Source of the DNA: CAYRXM01 sp964449465
Lineage (GTDB): Bacteria; Chloroflexota; Anaerolineae; JAFGEY01
Direction of reading: 5' to 3'
Assembly (NCBI GenBank): GCA_964449465.1
Contig: CAYVBK010000020.1
Location: 1-64,000, forward strand
Length of the DNA stretch: 64,000 nucleotides
The notes beneath the pieces were generated by a model. That model searched no databases. It saw nothing but the letters and a program-made list of their open reading frames with translations, and had not been told where the DNA came from. How positions within the stretch are numbered: position 1 is the stretch's first letter; the number at the start of each line of letters is the position of its first letter. Position numbers and translations under genes: made by a program. Shown here one piece after another: positions 26,704 through 34,701 of the stretch.

Positions 26704-27567
26704 GTGAAAAGATATTTACCGTATCTGGCATTGTTTTGTGGCATTTTGTGTCTCAGTTTGTCTTCGCTATTTGTGCGCTGGGCCGATGCGCCCGGCCCGG
26801 TCACGTCGTTTTATCGGATGGCCCTGGGCGCCCTGATTTTGCTGCCGGCTTTTGGGCTGCATCGTCCAAGACAGGCCTTGCCGCCGCGATGGTACCTTTT
26901 GCCTGTTCTGGCCGGCCTGTTTTCTGCCGCCGATCACGCAGTGTGGAGCACGGCCATTCAGCGCACGACCATTGCCAATGCCACCCTGCTGAACAACCTG
27001 GCCCCGATCTGGGTGGCTCTGTTTGCCTGGCTGGTGTGGCGGCAGCGGTTGGACGGTCGGTTCTGGCTGGGGCTGGCGCTGGCCTGCGGCGGGGCATTGG
27101 GCGTGTTGGGCAGTCGGTGGAGCCGGCCGACTCTTGGCGGCGATGTCTTGGGGCTGCTGTCGAGCCTGTTCTATGCCGGCTATTACCTGGTGGCGCAGCG
27201 CGCCCGCCGTGCCCTCGACACGCTGACTTGTGTCTGGCTGGTGACGTGTGCCAGCGCGCTGGCGCTGCTGGCGGCTAATCTGCTGTGGGGTCATGCGTTG
27301 AGTGGCTATTCGGCGCCGACATGGATTTCGTTTGTGGGCGTAGCCCTGATCTCGCAGGTGATGGGCTATTTCTCCATCGGCTATGCGCTGGGGCATTTGC
27401 CGGCGGCGGTGGTGGCTCCGACCATGATCGCCCAACCGGTGCTGACGGCTCTGCTGGCCATTCCTCTGGCCGGCGAGAATTTGGGGTTCTGGCAGGTTGT
27501 CGGCGGCGTTGGGGTACTGGCCGGCATTTTTCTGGTGGTGCGCAGCGAGCGCGGTTCGTCAACCTAG
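26704..27567 (+). CDS. DMT superfamily transporter (EamA domains)
   Basis: 287 residues from GTG 26704 (V-K-R-Y-L); a TTG at 26674 would add ten residues but lies in a hairpin loop. Ten predicted membrane helices form two EamA repeats, beginning LALFCGILCLSLSSLFVRWA and, in the second half, VSFVGVALISQVMGYFSIGYALG-like sequence. The substrate could be an amino acid, nucleoside or other metabolite and cannot be read from sequence. It lies 16 bp upstream of the formiminotransferase gene, so co-transcription is likely. Confidence 0.88.
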   Translation: MKRYLPYLALFCGILCLSLSSLFVRWADAPGPVTSFYRMALGALILLPAFGLHRPRQALPPRWYLLPVLAGLFSAADHAVWSTAIQRTTIANATLLNNLAPIWVALFAWLVWRQRLDGRFWLGLALACGGALGVLGSRWSRPTLGGDVLGLLSSLFYAGYYLVAQRARRALDTLTCVWLVTCASALALLAANLLWGHALSGYSAPTWISFVGVALISQVMGYFSIGYALGHLPAAVVAPTMIAQPVLTALLAIPLAGENLGFWQVVGGVGVLAGIFLVVRSERGSST

Positions 27568-27583
27568 AGAAAGGGATGTATCT

Positions 27584-28474
27584 ATGCAGGTCTTGATGTG
27601 CGTTCCCAATATCAGCGAGGGCCGCCGCCCGGAGGTGGTGGAGCAGGTGGTGGAGCAGGTGCGTCAGTCGGCGGGCGTGCGGCTGCTCAACTATTCCTCA
27701 GATGCCGACCACAACCGTTCGGTGCTGACCTACCTGGGCGAGCCGGCGGCGGTGCTGCGGGCCACGCAGGCCATGTCGCTCAAGGCGTTCGAGTTGATTG
27801 ATATGGCGCAACATCAGGGGGCGCATCCGCGCATCGGGGCGGTGGATGTGGTGCCGTTCGTGCCGGTGCGCGGCGTCAAAATGAAACGGGCGATTGACAT
27901 TTCTCGTCAATTTGGTGCATGGATCGGCGCGCTGGGCATACCGGTGTATTATTATGAAGAATCGGCCACACGGCCCGAGTGGACGCTTTTGCCCGACATT
28001 CGGCAGGGGCAGTATGAAGGGTTGGCGGCCAAATTGCAAGACCCGGCCTGGCAGCCAGACGAGGGCCCGGCGCAGTTTAATGTGCGCAGCGGCGCCCTGG
28101 TGACCGGAGCGCGACATCCGTTGGTGGCGTTCAATGTCAATTTGCGCACTACCGATCTAGCCCTGGCGCAGCGGATCGCTCAGGCGGTGCGACACATCAG
28201 TGGGGGCTATCGCTATGTCCGCGCCCTGGGGATCGAACTCAAAGAGCAGGGGCTGGTGCAGGTTTCTATGAACATGACTTGCTATGAAAAGACGCCGCTG
28301 CCGCGCGTGCTGGAGACCATCCGCGCCGAAGCAGCTCGCTATGGCGTATTGGTGGCCGGCAGCGAGTTGATCGGGGCAGTGCCGCTGGGGGTGTTGGAGC
28401 AGGTGACGCGCTATTACCTTCAGGCGCACGATCTCCAATCGGAGCAGGTGATCGAGTTGTCGCTGATCGAGTAG
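27584..28474 (+). CDS. ftcD: Glutamate formiminotransferase
   Basis: 296 residues from ATG 27584. It has the two formiminotransferase subdomains (N about 1-175, C about 180-295), with CVPNISEGRRPEVVEQ at the start, the histidine of DADHNRSVLTYLG and GAHPRIGAVDVVPFVP. It transfers the formimino group of formiminoglutamate to tetrahydrofolate at the end of histidine breakdown. The cyclodeaminase domain of animal FTCD is absent, as is usual in bacteria. No hut genes are adjacent. Confidence 0.93.
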   Translation: MQVLMCVPNISEGRRPEVVEQVVEQVRQSAGVRLLNYSSDADHNRSVLTYLGEPAAVLRATQAMSLKAFELIDMAQHQGAHPRIGAVDVVPFVPVRGVKMKRAIDISRQFGAWIGALGIPVYYYEESATRPEWTLLPDIRQGQYEGLAAKLQDPAWQPDEGPAQFNVRSGALVTGARHPLVAFNVNLRTTDLALAQRIAQAVRHISGGYRYVRALGIELKEQGLVQVSMNMTCYEKTPLPRVLETIRAEAARYGVLVAGSELIGAVPLGVLEQVTRYYLQAHDLQSEQVIELSLIE

Positions 28475-28484
28475 GGAGGGCAAG

Positions 28485-28898
28485 ATGCCAAAACGATTGT
28501 CGGTGGTGGATGTGGATCGCTGTGTGGGTTGCCAATCTTGCATGTTTGCCTGCGCCCGGCGGCCTGGCGAGGGAGGCTTGGCCGGCTCGTGCATTGGCGT
28601 GCGCTCGGCCGGCGGCATTGCGCGGGGCTTTGTGGTGGTGGTGTGTCGCGCCTGCGCCGACCCGCCATGCGCTCGCGTTTGTCCCACCGATGCCTTGACT
28701 GTGCGCGATGGCGGCGGGGTGCGTCTCAAGGCCGAACTGTGCATCGGCTGCGGCAATTGCCGCGAGGCCTGCCCGTTTGGGGCGGTGTTTTGGGAGCCGC
28801 ATCAAAACAAGCCGCAAATTTGTGTGTATTGCGGCTATTGCGCCCGTTATTGTCCCTATGATGTGCTGGCGCACGAGGAGCAGGTGATCGGGGGCTAG
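28485..28898 (+). CDS. 4Fe-4S ferredoxin with several clusters
   Basis: 137 residues, 10 bp after ftcD. Cysteine motifs are CVGCQSCMFAC near the start, CRACADPPCARVCP, then CIGCGNCREACP and CVYCGYCARYCP, enough for about three to four 4Fe-4S clusters. This is the pattern of electron-transfer subunits of oxidoreductases such as HycB/CooF or AOR-linked ferredoxins. No catalytic partner is in the window, so its electron donor and acceptor are unknown. Confidence 0.92.
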   Translation: MPKRLSVVDVDRCVGCQSCMFACARRPGEGGLAGSCIGVRSAGGIARGFVVVVCRACADPPCARVCPTDALTVRDGGGVRLKAELCIGCGNCREACPFGAVFWEPHQNKPQICVYCGYCARYCPYDVLAHEEQVIGG

Positions 28899-28957
28899 TT
28901 TCACCCAGACCCGGCAACGCGCTGTGGTCTGGTTCATCATCTCTATGTTCAATCAAG

Positions 28958-28990
28958 GGTCTGTCGGGTTCAACCCGACAGACCTTTTTG
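28958..28990 (+). terminator. Rho-independent terminator after the ferredoxin gene
   Basis: Perfect 11-bp stem GGTCTGTCGGG / CCCGACAGACC with loop TTCAA, followed by TTTTTG. It ends the unit 26704-28898. Confidence 0.9.
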
Positions 28991-29005
28991 TTTCAGTTGA
29001 ATCCA

Positions 29006-29035
29006 AGAGTCTGGCACGCCCACGCGCCAGACTCT
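29006..29035. other. Hairpin in the convergent intergenic region
   Basis: A 10-bp stem AGAGTCTGGC / GCCAGACTCT with a 10-nt loop, between the plus-strand terminator and the end of the minus-strand operon at 29066. It could terminate the minus-strand transcript, although the following bases (TTGGATTC) are a poor T-run. Confidence 0.5.
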
Positions 29036-29065
29036 AGCGGAAGCACTACCGGACGCCGGATGTCT

Positions 29066-30253
29066 CTAGTGTGATGAGGGCGAGTATTGGGGCTTGCGGG
29101 CCGGGGCCAGTTTGCCGGGCGCAGGCCGATGGCGCGGCTTGAAGGTCTGTATTGTCTGCGCATAGTCAGCGAGGAGGCCATCGAGGATGCGCGGCCAGGT
29201 CTGGGTTTCGGCCCAACGGCGGGCATTGAGGCCCAACTGTTGGGTCAGCGCAGGGTTAGACACCAGATGTCGCACCCGGGCGATCATATCATCCACCCGG
29301 TCGGCATCGCACAAAAAGCCGTTTTCGCCGCTGGCGATATGGTCTACCGGGCCGCCCGAATTGACGGCCACAACCGGCAGGCCGGAGGCCATCGCTTCCA
29401 GCACCACATTGCCGAACGTTTCGTTGGCCGATGGAAAGACAAACAGGTCGGCGGCGGCATAGGCGCAGGCCAGGTCGTGTCCCTTGAGATAGCCGGCCAA
29501 GACGGTGGGTGTGCCGGCGAACAGGGCTTCCAGTTCGGGGCGCGCCGGCCCGTCGCCGACCAGGGCCAGGCGAACGTTGGGGACGGCGTCCAATACGTGG
29601 CGCAGCCAGTCTATGCGCTTTTCGGCGGCTAGTCGACCGGCATAGAGCAGCAGGGGCAGTTCGGTTTGCCCGCCGCACAGCCGCTGCCGCCATTCCTCGC
29701 TGCGGCGACGGGGGTTGAACCGCTCTGTGTCTACGCCGCGCCCCCAGATGCGCACGCGCTGAAATCCCTGCGCCATCAGTTGTTTTTGGGTAAAAGGTGA
29801 GGGACACAGGTTGAGATCGGCCTGGTTGTGCAGCCAGCGAAAATAGGCCCACAGCGGGTTACGCAAAAAAGGCAGCCTATACTGTTGGGCATATCCGGGA
29901 ATGTCGGTGTGGTACGAGGCGACGACCGGCGTGTTGAGGCGGCAGGCATGGCGCAGGCCGGCCAATCCCAGAACGGCCGGATTGACCAGGTGGATCAGGT
30001 CGGGGCGAAACGCGGCCAACTGTCGGTGAACATTGGCCCATGGAAAAGCCAGCTTGAGGCTGGGGTAGAGCGGAAAGGTGAATCCGGGCAGCCCGACGAT
30101 GGGAGTTTGGGCATAAACGGCCGGCCCGCCGCGCGGCGCAAACATCAGGCTGGAATGGCCGGCGATGGCCAGGTGTTCGAGCAGATAACACAGGGTGTTG
30201 GTGACGCCGTCCCACTTGGGTAAAAACGTTTCGGTAAAAATGGCAATGCGCAT
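29066..30253 (-). CDS. SqdX/Agt-like glycolipid-forming family 4 glycosyltransferase
   Basis: 395 residues. The block series IFTETFLPKWDGVTNTL, FPLYPSLKLAFPWANV, DLIHLVNPAVLGLAG, VASYHTDIPGY, HNQADLNLCPS, PLLLYAGRLAAEKRIDW and NETFGNVVLEAMASGLPVVA follows the order I know from SqdX (sulfoquinovosyl-diacylglycerol synthase) and related diacylglycerol glycosyltransferases. These enzymes transfer a sugar from a nucleotide donor to diacylglycerol at the membrane. Nine bp separate it from the upstream metallophosphoesterase gene, whose promoter has a Pho-box array, so I infer a role in replacing phospholipids with glycolipids when phosphate is short. A mannosyltransferase (PimB/MgtA) role cannot be excluded, since the sugar donor is not readable. 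Confidence 0.85.
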   Translation of the reverse strand: MRIAIFTETFLPKWDGVTNTLCYLLEHLAIAGHSSLMFAPRGGPAVYAQTPIVGLPGFTFPLYPSLKLAFPWANVHRQLAAFRPDLIHLVNPAVLGLAGLRHACRLNTPVVASYHTDIPGYAQQYRLPFLRNPLWAYFRWLHNQADLNLCPSPFTQKQLMAQGFQRVRIWGRGVDTERFNPRRRSEEWRQRLCGGQTELPLLLYAGRLAAEKRIDWLRHVLDAVPNVRLALVGDGPARPELEALFAGTPTVLAGYLKGHDLACAYAAADLFVFPSANETFGNVVLEAMASGLPVVAVNSGGPVDHIASGENGFLCDADRVDDMIARVRHLVSNPALTQQLGLNARRWAETQTWPRILDGLLADYAQTIQTFKPRHRPAPGKLAPARKPQYSPSSH

Positions 30254-30262
30254 AGCCGCTCC

Positions 30263-31216
30263 TCAGGCACAAGATAGCAGGTTCAGCGGGCATGGTCGGC
30301 CCGTATGATGATATTGGACGCTTTTTCCGTTGATAGACCATTGGATCGGTATGAGGCAGCCGTTTTCAATCTCGATGCCGGTGATCTGGCCGGGCATGAC
30401 ACAGTTACCGGTGTTGAAATAGGGCGGCATGCCGGGGGCGGTGGCGACCGGGCGGTGTGTGTGTCCGCAGATGATCATTTGCCGGCGCCGCTTGACCCAT
30501 TCGATGAGGCGGTGTTCGATTTTGAGCTTGTGCGTCTCGATGCAGGTGACGATCTGCTGCTCCAGGCGAGAGCGTTTGGGGCGGTCGGCGGTCCAGAGAT
30601 ACCCTTGCGCTAGGCCCAACAGCAAAACCGGCTTCCAAAGAGCGCGCACGGTCAGGCGGCTCCAGGTGGCCATGCTGTCATTGTTACGGTCGGCCTGATG
30701 TCCGTGTAGCACAAAAATCTGCTGCCCGGTTTGGGCATGCTTCAAGATCAGCCCTTCGCGGGCCAGCAGCCCGCCCTTGTCTACCTGGCTAGAGCCGCTG
30801 ATCTGAATGTCGTGATTGCCCAAGAGCAAATGCAATCGTTCCTGGAGATGCAGGCGATGGAACAACTCGTGGACGCGAGGGTGAGCGCGCTGCACCGTCT
30901 CAAAACGGCGGTTTTGCCACAGTTCATCTCCGTCTCCGGCTTCAACGTAGGTAAATCCACGTTGTTCATATCGGCGCATGGCATAGAGAAACAGGTTTTC
31001 GTTGGGGGCAAATGCGTCGGCACGGCTCTGGTCGCCACGGTGACAATCGCTGAACAGGACAATGCGGCTGGTATCGTCAAAAGGAATCGCCGGCGCGGCG
31101 GCAAAAACCTGATCGAGCCTTTGATGCGCCAGCCGGCCGGCCTCCTCGCGACGGTGGGCAACGTCTGAGCGAGGCCGATTTTGCAGGGCAACATTCAAGC
31201 GAATGGCTTGGGTCAT
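30263..31216 (-). CDS. Calcineurin-like metallophosphoesterase (LpxH/PlcP-like)
   Basis: 317 residues from ATG 31216, which lies about 7 bp after GAGGAG; a GTG at 31246 would read through that ribosome site. Metal-binding motifs in order: FSDCHRGD, EAGDGDELWQ, LLGNHD, LHGHQAD and CGHTHRP, the full calcineurin-like set in the UDP-2,3-diacylglucosamine hydrolase/PlcP branch. It is the first gene of a two-gene operon with the SqdX-like transferase and has its own Pho-box promoter. PlcP enzymes cut phospholipids to diacylglycerol during phosphate starvation, giving the acceptor for the next enzyme. That function is inference from context. A generic phosphatase is the alternative. Confidence 0.85.
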   Translation of the reverse strand: MTQAIRLNVALQNRPRSDVAHRREEAGRLAHQRLDQVFAAAPAIPFDDTSRIVLFSDCHRGDQSRADAFAPNENLFLYAMRRYEQRGFTYVEAGDGDELWQNRRFETVQRAHPRVHELFHRLHLQERLHLLLGNHDIQISGSSQVDKGGLLAREGLILKHAQTGQQIFVLHGHQADRNNDSMATWSRLTVRALWKPVLLLGLAQGYLWTADRPKRSRLEQQIVTCIETHKLKIEHRLIEWVKRRRQMIICGHTHRPVATAPGMPPYFNTGNCVMPGQITGIEIENGCLIPIQWSINGKSVQYHHTGRPCPLNLLSCA

Positions 31217-31251
31217 TTGATCTGCTCCTCTGTTTTTTTCTGTCACCGGTC

Positions 31252-31306
31252 AGTATATCCCGATCAGATTAACCCAACGTTATCGTTCTTTTAACATCGG
31301 GTAAAA
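31252..31306 (-). promoter_or_regulatory. Pho-box array and -10 element of the metallophosphoesterase operon
   Basis: On the minus strand four cores TTTAC, TTAAA, ATAAC and TTAAT follow each other at exactly 11-bp intervals (31306 down to 31268). Ten bases after the last core is TATACT (31257-31252), a good -10. This is the layout of PhoB/PhoP-activated promoters, where tandem 11-bp repeats replace the -35. The cores resemble the cyanobacterial PyTTAAPyPy Pho box. The start codon is 36 bp further on. Confidence 0.8.
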
Positions 31307-31324
31307 TTTTGGGCCGGGCAAAAT

Positions 31325-31379
31325 GTTAACCTGCTCTTAATCAAAAGTTAAACAAGGGTTAATTCAAGTATGGCATGAT
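31325..31379 (+). promoter_or_regulatory. Pho-box array and -10 element of the sensor kinase operon
   Basis: Four units gTTAACctgct, cTTAATcaaaa, gTTAAAcaagg and gTTAATtcaag (31325-31368) repeat with an exact 11-bp period. Ten bases after the last TTAAT is CATGAT (31374-31379), a 4/6 match to TATAAT at the same spacing as in the other two arrays. This places transcription start near 31386 and supports ATG 31435 as the start of the kinase. Confidence 0.8.
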
Positions 31380-31434
31380 CATATTCGAAAGGTTTGGGGG
31401 GGCTGCCTTGGTTTTTTCCCCAGGAGAGTGTGGA

Positions 31435-33762
31435 ATGTGGTCCAGGTTGTGGGTGGGGGCGAGGCGTCGCCTGAGTCCCCGTACATTGCAGGCTAAAATT
31501 TTATGGCCGTTGATCGGCTTGATGGTGTTATCGCTGTTGGGCAGCACGCTGGCTTTTGCCATCGGTACGGCATGGACGCGCAATCAACTGGTGGCCGATC
31601 AGGTTTCGGCCGACGCCGGGCAGGTGACGGCGGTCTTGAATACCCGTGTTGGCGCGGTGGCCTCGGCGGCGCGACTGCTGGCCAACGATCCGATGATTCT
31701 GCCGGTGATTGACATAGATACGGTGGAAACGATGGGGCAGATCAACAGCCGGGCGGTGGTGGTGCGAGACCGTTTTGACCTGCACCTGGTGCAAATTTCC
31801 AACCGGCAGGGCGAGGGGCGGGTAAATCTGGTGGTGTCGAGCCTGTATCGCGAGACGGCGCTGTTCAAATACATCCGGGCCGGCGAATCGCTGGTGCGCT
31901 GGGTGGATGGGCGGCTGCTTTTTCTCTGTCGCGCCGACATGCCCGATGGCGTTGGATCGGTCATTGTGGGGCTGGATATGGCCGACGAGTTGAATCACCT
32001 GGCTCAGACCTATCGCCTGTCTACCGATTTGGGGATGACGGTCGGCAGCAACTCGGTGGGTGTCGAGGTGGAACAGGGGAGACGAGACCGTTATGTCCGG
32101 CAAGTTTCTATGACATTGGGGCAAACTCCGGTCGAGTTGACCCTGGTGCGCTCAACCGCTGATACGGTGCGAGTCACTCAGGCTGGTTTGTTGATCATGA
32201 TTTTCAGCACGTTGATGACCCTGGCCATGTTGACCGGGTTGGGCATGTTGCTGACCCGGTCGCTGGCGCGGCCGGTGCATACGCTGGCCATTGCCGCCGA
32301 AAAGCTGGCGCGGGGCAATCTGAATTGCCGGGTCAGTCTGCCGGTGAGCAACCGTCTGCTGGCGATTGGGCGGGATGATGAGATCGGCGTGCTGGCAGCG
32401 ACGTTTAATCACATGATTGGTGAATTGAGCATCTTGTATGATCACCTGGAAGACAAAGTGCGAGAGCGCACCCAGGCTTTGACCATTGCCTCGCAAATCG
32501 CCCGGGCGATTTCGGCCAGCCTCGATCTGGATCAAATTCTCCAATTGTCCACCCGTCTCATTCAAGAACGTCTCGATCTGTACCATGTGGCCCTCTTTTT
32601 AATAGACGCAGAGGCCGATGCGTTGGTGATGCGGGCGGCTGCCGGTCAGGAGGGCATTTGGCGGATGGAGCGGCAGTTTACCATTCCCTGCGCTTCGGGT
32701 TCGATTATCGGCCAGGCTGCTGCCGGGTATGAACCGGCGATCATTCAAGACATCAGCGCCAGACCGGGGCTGTTCGATCAAGCGATTCTGCTCCAGGCGC
32801 GCTCGGCGGCGGCCGTTCCGTTGATGTTGGGTCGCGAGGCGATCGGCGTGCTGGATGTGCAGAGTGTCACGGCAGATGTTTTTACGCCTGACCGGGTGCA
32901 CTTGTTGACCGCCCTGGCCGATCAGATTGCCATCGGCATCCACAACGCCCGCCTGTATGCGGTGCAGCGCGAAATGGCCGAGCATCTGACCGAGATGGAT
33001 CGGGTCAAAAATCAGTTTTTGACCGTGATCAGCCACGAGCTGCGCACTCCGCTCAACTCGATTCTGGGCTTTTCCAAATTGATGCTCAAAGGGGTAAACG
33101 GGCTGTTGAATGACACCCAGCAGCAAGATATGCAAATGATTTACCAGTCGGGGCAGCACTTGATGTCGCTGATCAACGACCTGCTCGACCTGTCCAAGAT
33201 CAATGCCGGCAAGATGGAATTTAATCCCGAGCCGGTAGATGTGGCTATATTGATTCGTGACGTGTTGGGCGCATCACAGGTGTTGATTCAAGACCGTTCT
33301 ATTGTGCTGGAGAGCGTGACCGACCCGGACCTGCCGATCATTGATGCAGATCAGCGTCGCTTGCGGCAGATTTTGCTCAATCTCGTTTCTAATGCCATCA
33401 AGTTTACGCCGCGCGGACGGGTGGTAGTGCGTGCTTGTCGCCTCGATGCGGTGGCGCCGGGTATGGAGCAGGTCAGTTCGTTCATCCAGATCAGCGTGTC
33501 CGATACCGGCATCGGCATTCCCTCGGCCAAGCTGGATGCTATTTTTGAAGAGTTTACTCAGGTGGATGACTCGGCCAGCCGTCGCTATCAGGGTGCCGGG
33601 TTGGGTCTGCCGATCACCAAGAAACTGGTGGAAATGCACGGGGGGCAGATTTGGGTGGAAAGCAAGGTAGGGCAGGGGTCCACATTTACTTTTACTCTGC
33701 CTGTGGTTCAATCTACCTGGCCATGGATGGAAAACTCTCAAAAGGAGTCCAGTTATGCGTAA
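31435..33762 (+). CDS. phoR: Membrane sensor histidine kinase, PhoR-type candidate
   Basis: 775 residues from ATG 31435 (AGGAG about 9 bp upstream); an in-frame ATG at 31375 lies in the promoter. Domains: membrane helix 1 about 20-44, extracytoplasmic sensor about 45-240, helix 2 about 245-275, HAMP about 280-340, GAF about 365-520, HisKA with H534 in VISHELRTPLN, and HATPase about 630-760 with NLVSNAIKFTP and GAGLGLPI. It phosphorylates a response regulator, most likely that at 35614. It stands behind a Pho box, overlaps a PstS-like gene by 8 bp and has an unusually large sensor plus GAF, so the signal it reads may go beyond Pst status. Classical PhoR has no GAF. Confidence 0.88.
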   Translation: MWSRLWVGARRRLSPRTLQAKILWPLIGLMVLSLLGSTLAFAIGTAWTRNQLVADQVSADAGQVTAVLNTRVGAVASAARLLANDPMILPVIDIDTVETMGQINSRAVVVRDRFDLHLVQISNRQGEGRVNLVVSSLYRETALFKYIRAGESLVRWVDGRLLFLCRADMPDGVGSVIVGLDMADELNHLAQTYRLSTDLGMTVGSNSVGVEVEQGRRDRYVRQVSMTLGQTPVELTLVRSTADTVRVTQAGLLIMIFSTLMTLAMLTGLGMLLTRSLARPVHTLAIAAEKLARGNLNCRVSLPVSNRLLAIGRDDEIGVLAATFNHMIGELSILYDHLEDKVRERTQALTIASQIARAISASLDLDQILQLSTRLIQERLDLYHVALFLIDAEADALVMRAAAGQEGIWRMERQFTIPCASGSIIGQAAAGYEPAIIQDISARPGLFDQAILLQARSAAAVPLMLGREAIGVLDVQSVTADVFTPDRVHLLTALADQIAIGIHNARLYAVQREMAEHLTEMDRVKNQFLTVISHELRTPLNSILGFSKLMLKGVNGLLNDTQQQDMQMIYQSGQHLMSLINDLLDLSKINAGKMEFNPEPVDVAILIRDVLGASQVLIQDRSIVLESVTDPDLPIIDADQRRLRQILLNLVSNAIKFTPRGRVVVRACRLDAVAPGMEQVSSFIQISVSDTGIGIPSAKLDAIFEEFTQVDDSASRRYQGAGLGLPITKKLVEMHGGQIWVESKVGQGSTFTFTLPVVQSTWPWMENSQKESSYA

Positions 33763-34597
33763 ATTGAGTCAGATTCTGATGTGGCTGGGTGTGCTGTTGC
33801 TGGTGGCATGCGCCGGCAAAACGGCGCCGGCCTCGCCAACGCAGGCCTTGCCGACGGCGACGCCGCTGTCCGGGCGGATCACGTTTGCCGGCAGCACCAC
33901 CGTGCAGCCGTTGGCCGACAGGCTGAGCCAGATTTTTCAGGGGCAGCACCCCGATGTGCAGTTTAGCATCGCTGCCGGCGGCAGCACGGTGGGCATTCAG
34001 GCCATTCACGATGGCACGGTAGACATTGGCATGGCCTCGCGGCATCTCAAGCCCGAAGAAGCGACCGGCATCGAGCAGCATCAGATTGCCTGGGATGTGC
34101 TGGCGGTGGTGGTGCATCCGTCCAATCCGGTGCAAAACCTCAGCAGCGAGCAGTTGCGCGACATTTATTTGGGGCATATCGTCAACTGGCGCGAGGTGGG
34201 CGGCGCCGACCTGCCCATTGTGGTGGTGGCGCGCGACCAAAATTCGGGCACGCGCGGCGCCTTTGATGAACTGGTGTTGGGTAAGCAAGAGCCGGCCGTG
34301 CCGGGCCTGATCAAGGCGCTTACGGCCGGCGATATGGCGGCGGCGGTAGCCGGTGAGGCGGGGGCCATCGGCTATGTGGGCTTTGGCAATATCGAACCGA
34401 CGCTCAAGGTGATTGCTATAGATGATGTGCTGCCTACCGAGCAAAATGCGCGTAGCGGCAGCTATAAATTGATGCGCCCGCTCCTTTTGCTCACCGGGCC
34501 GCTGACTCAACCGTTGGCATTGCAGTTTGTCGAGTTTGCTTTGAGCGAGACGGGGCAACGCACCGTGAGCGAAAACGGTTGGACGCCGGTCAAATAA
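33755..34597 (+). CDS. PstS-like phosphate-binding lipoprotein (first copy)
   Basis: 280 residues. Signal peptide with lipobox LLVAC, lipidated Cys19. The PBP fold shows GSTTVQPLADRLSQIF, GGSTVGIQAIHDGTVDIGMASR and RDQNSGTRGAFDELV, the phosphate-loop blocks of the PstS family. It is encoded in the sensor kinase operon, 8-bp overlap with the kinase, instead of with the permease genes. It may feed the permease at 37546-40694 together with the second PstS, or present phosphate to the adjacent sensor. Function as a binding protein is well supported, the sensor link is speculative. Confidence 0.88.
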   Translation: MRKLSQILMWLGVLLLVACAGKTAPASPTQALPTATPLSGRITFAGSTTVQPLADRLSQIFQGQHPDVQFSIAAGGSTVGIQAIHDGTVDIGMASRHLKPEEATGIEQHQIAWDVLAVVVHPSNPVQNLSSEQLRDIYLGHIVNWREVGGADLPIVVVARDQNSGTRGAFDELVLGKQEPAVPGLIKALTAGDMAAAVAGEAGAIGYVGFGNIEPTLKVIAIDDVLPTEQNARSGSYKLMRPLLLLTGPLTQPLALQFVEFALSETGQRTVSENGWTPVK

Positions 34598-34701
34598 TAG
34601 CTTTTTGAGGAGAACATGGTTTGGGCAAAACGTTGGTTGAGCGCATTCGAGAGAATGCCGTCGAAACCAATGTTTGGGCATTAAACAGGAGAAAAAAAAA
34701 G

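Noticed and set aside
31375..31434. ATG 31375 as start of the sensor kinase
   Set aside because: It would begin inside the Pho-box -10; ATG 31435 has a ribosome site and a normal membrane start.
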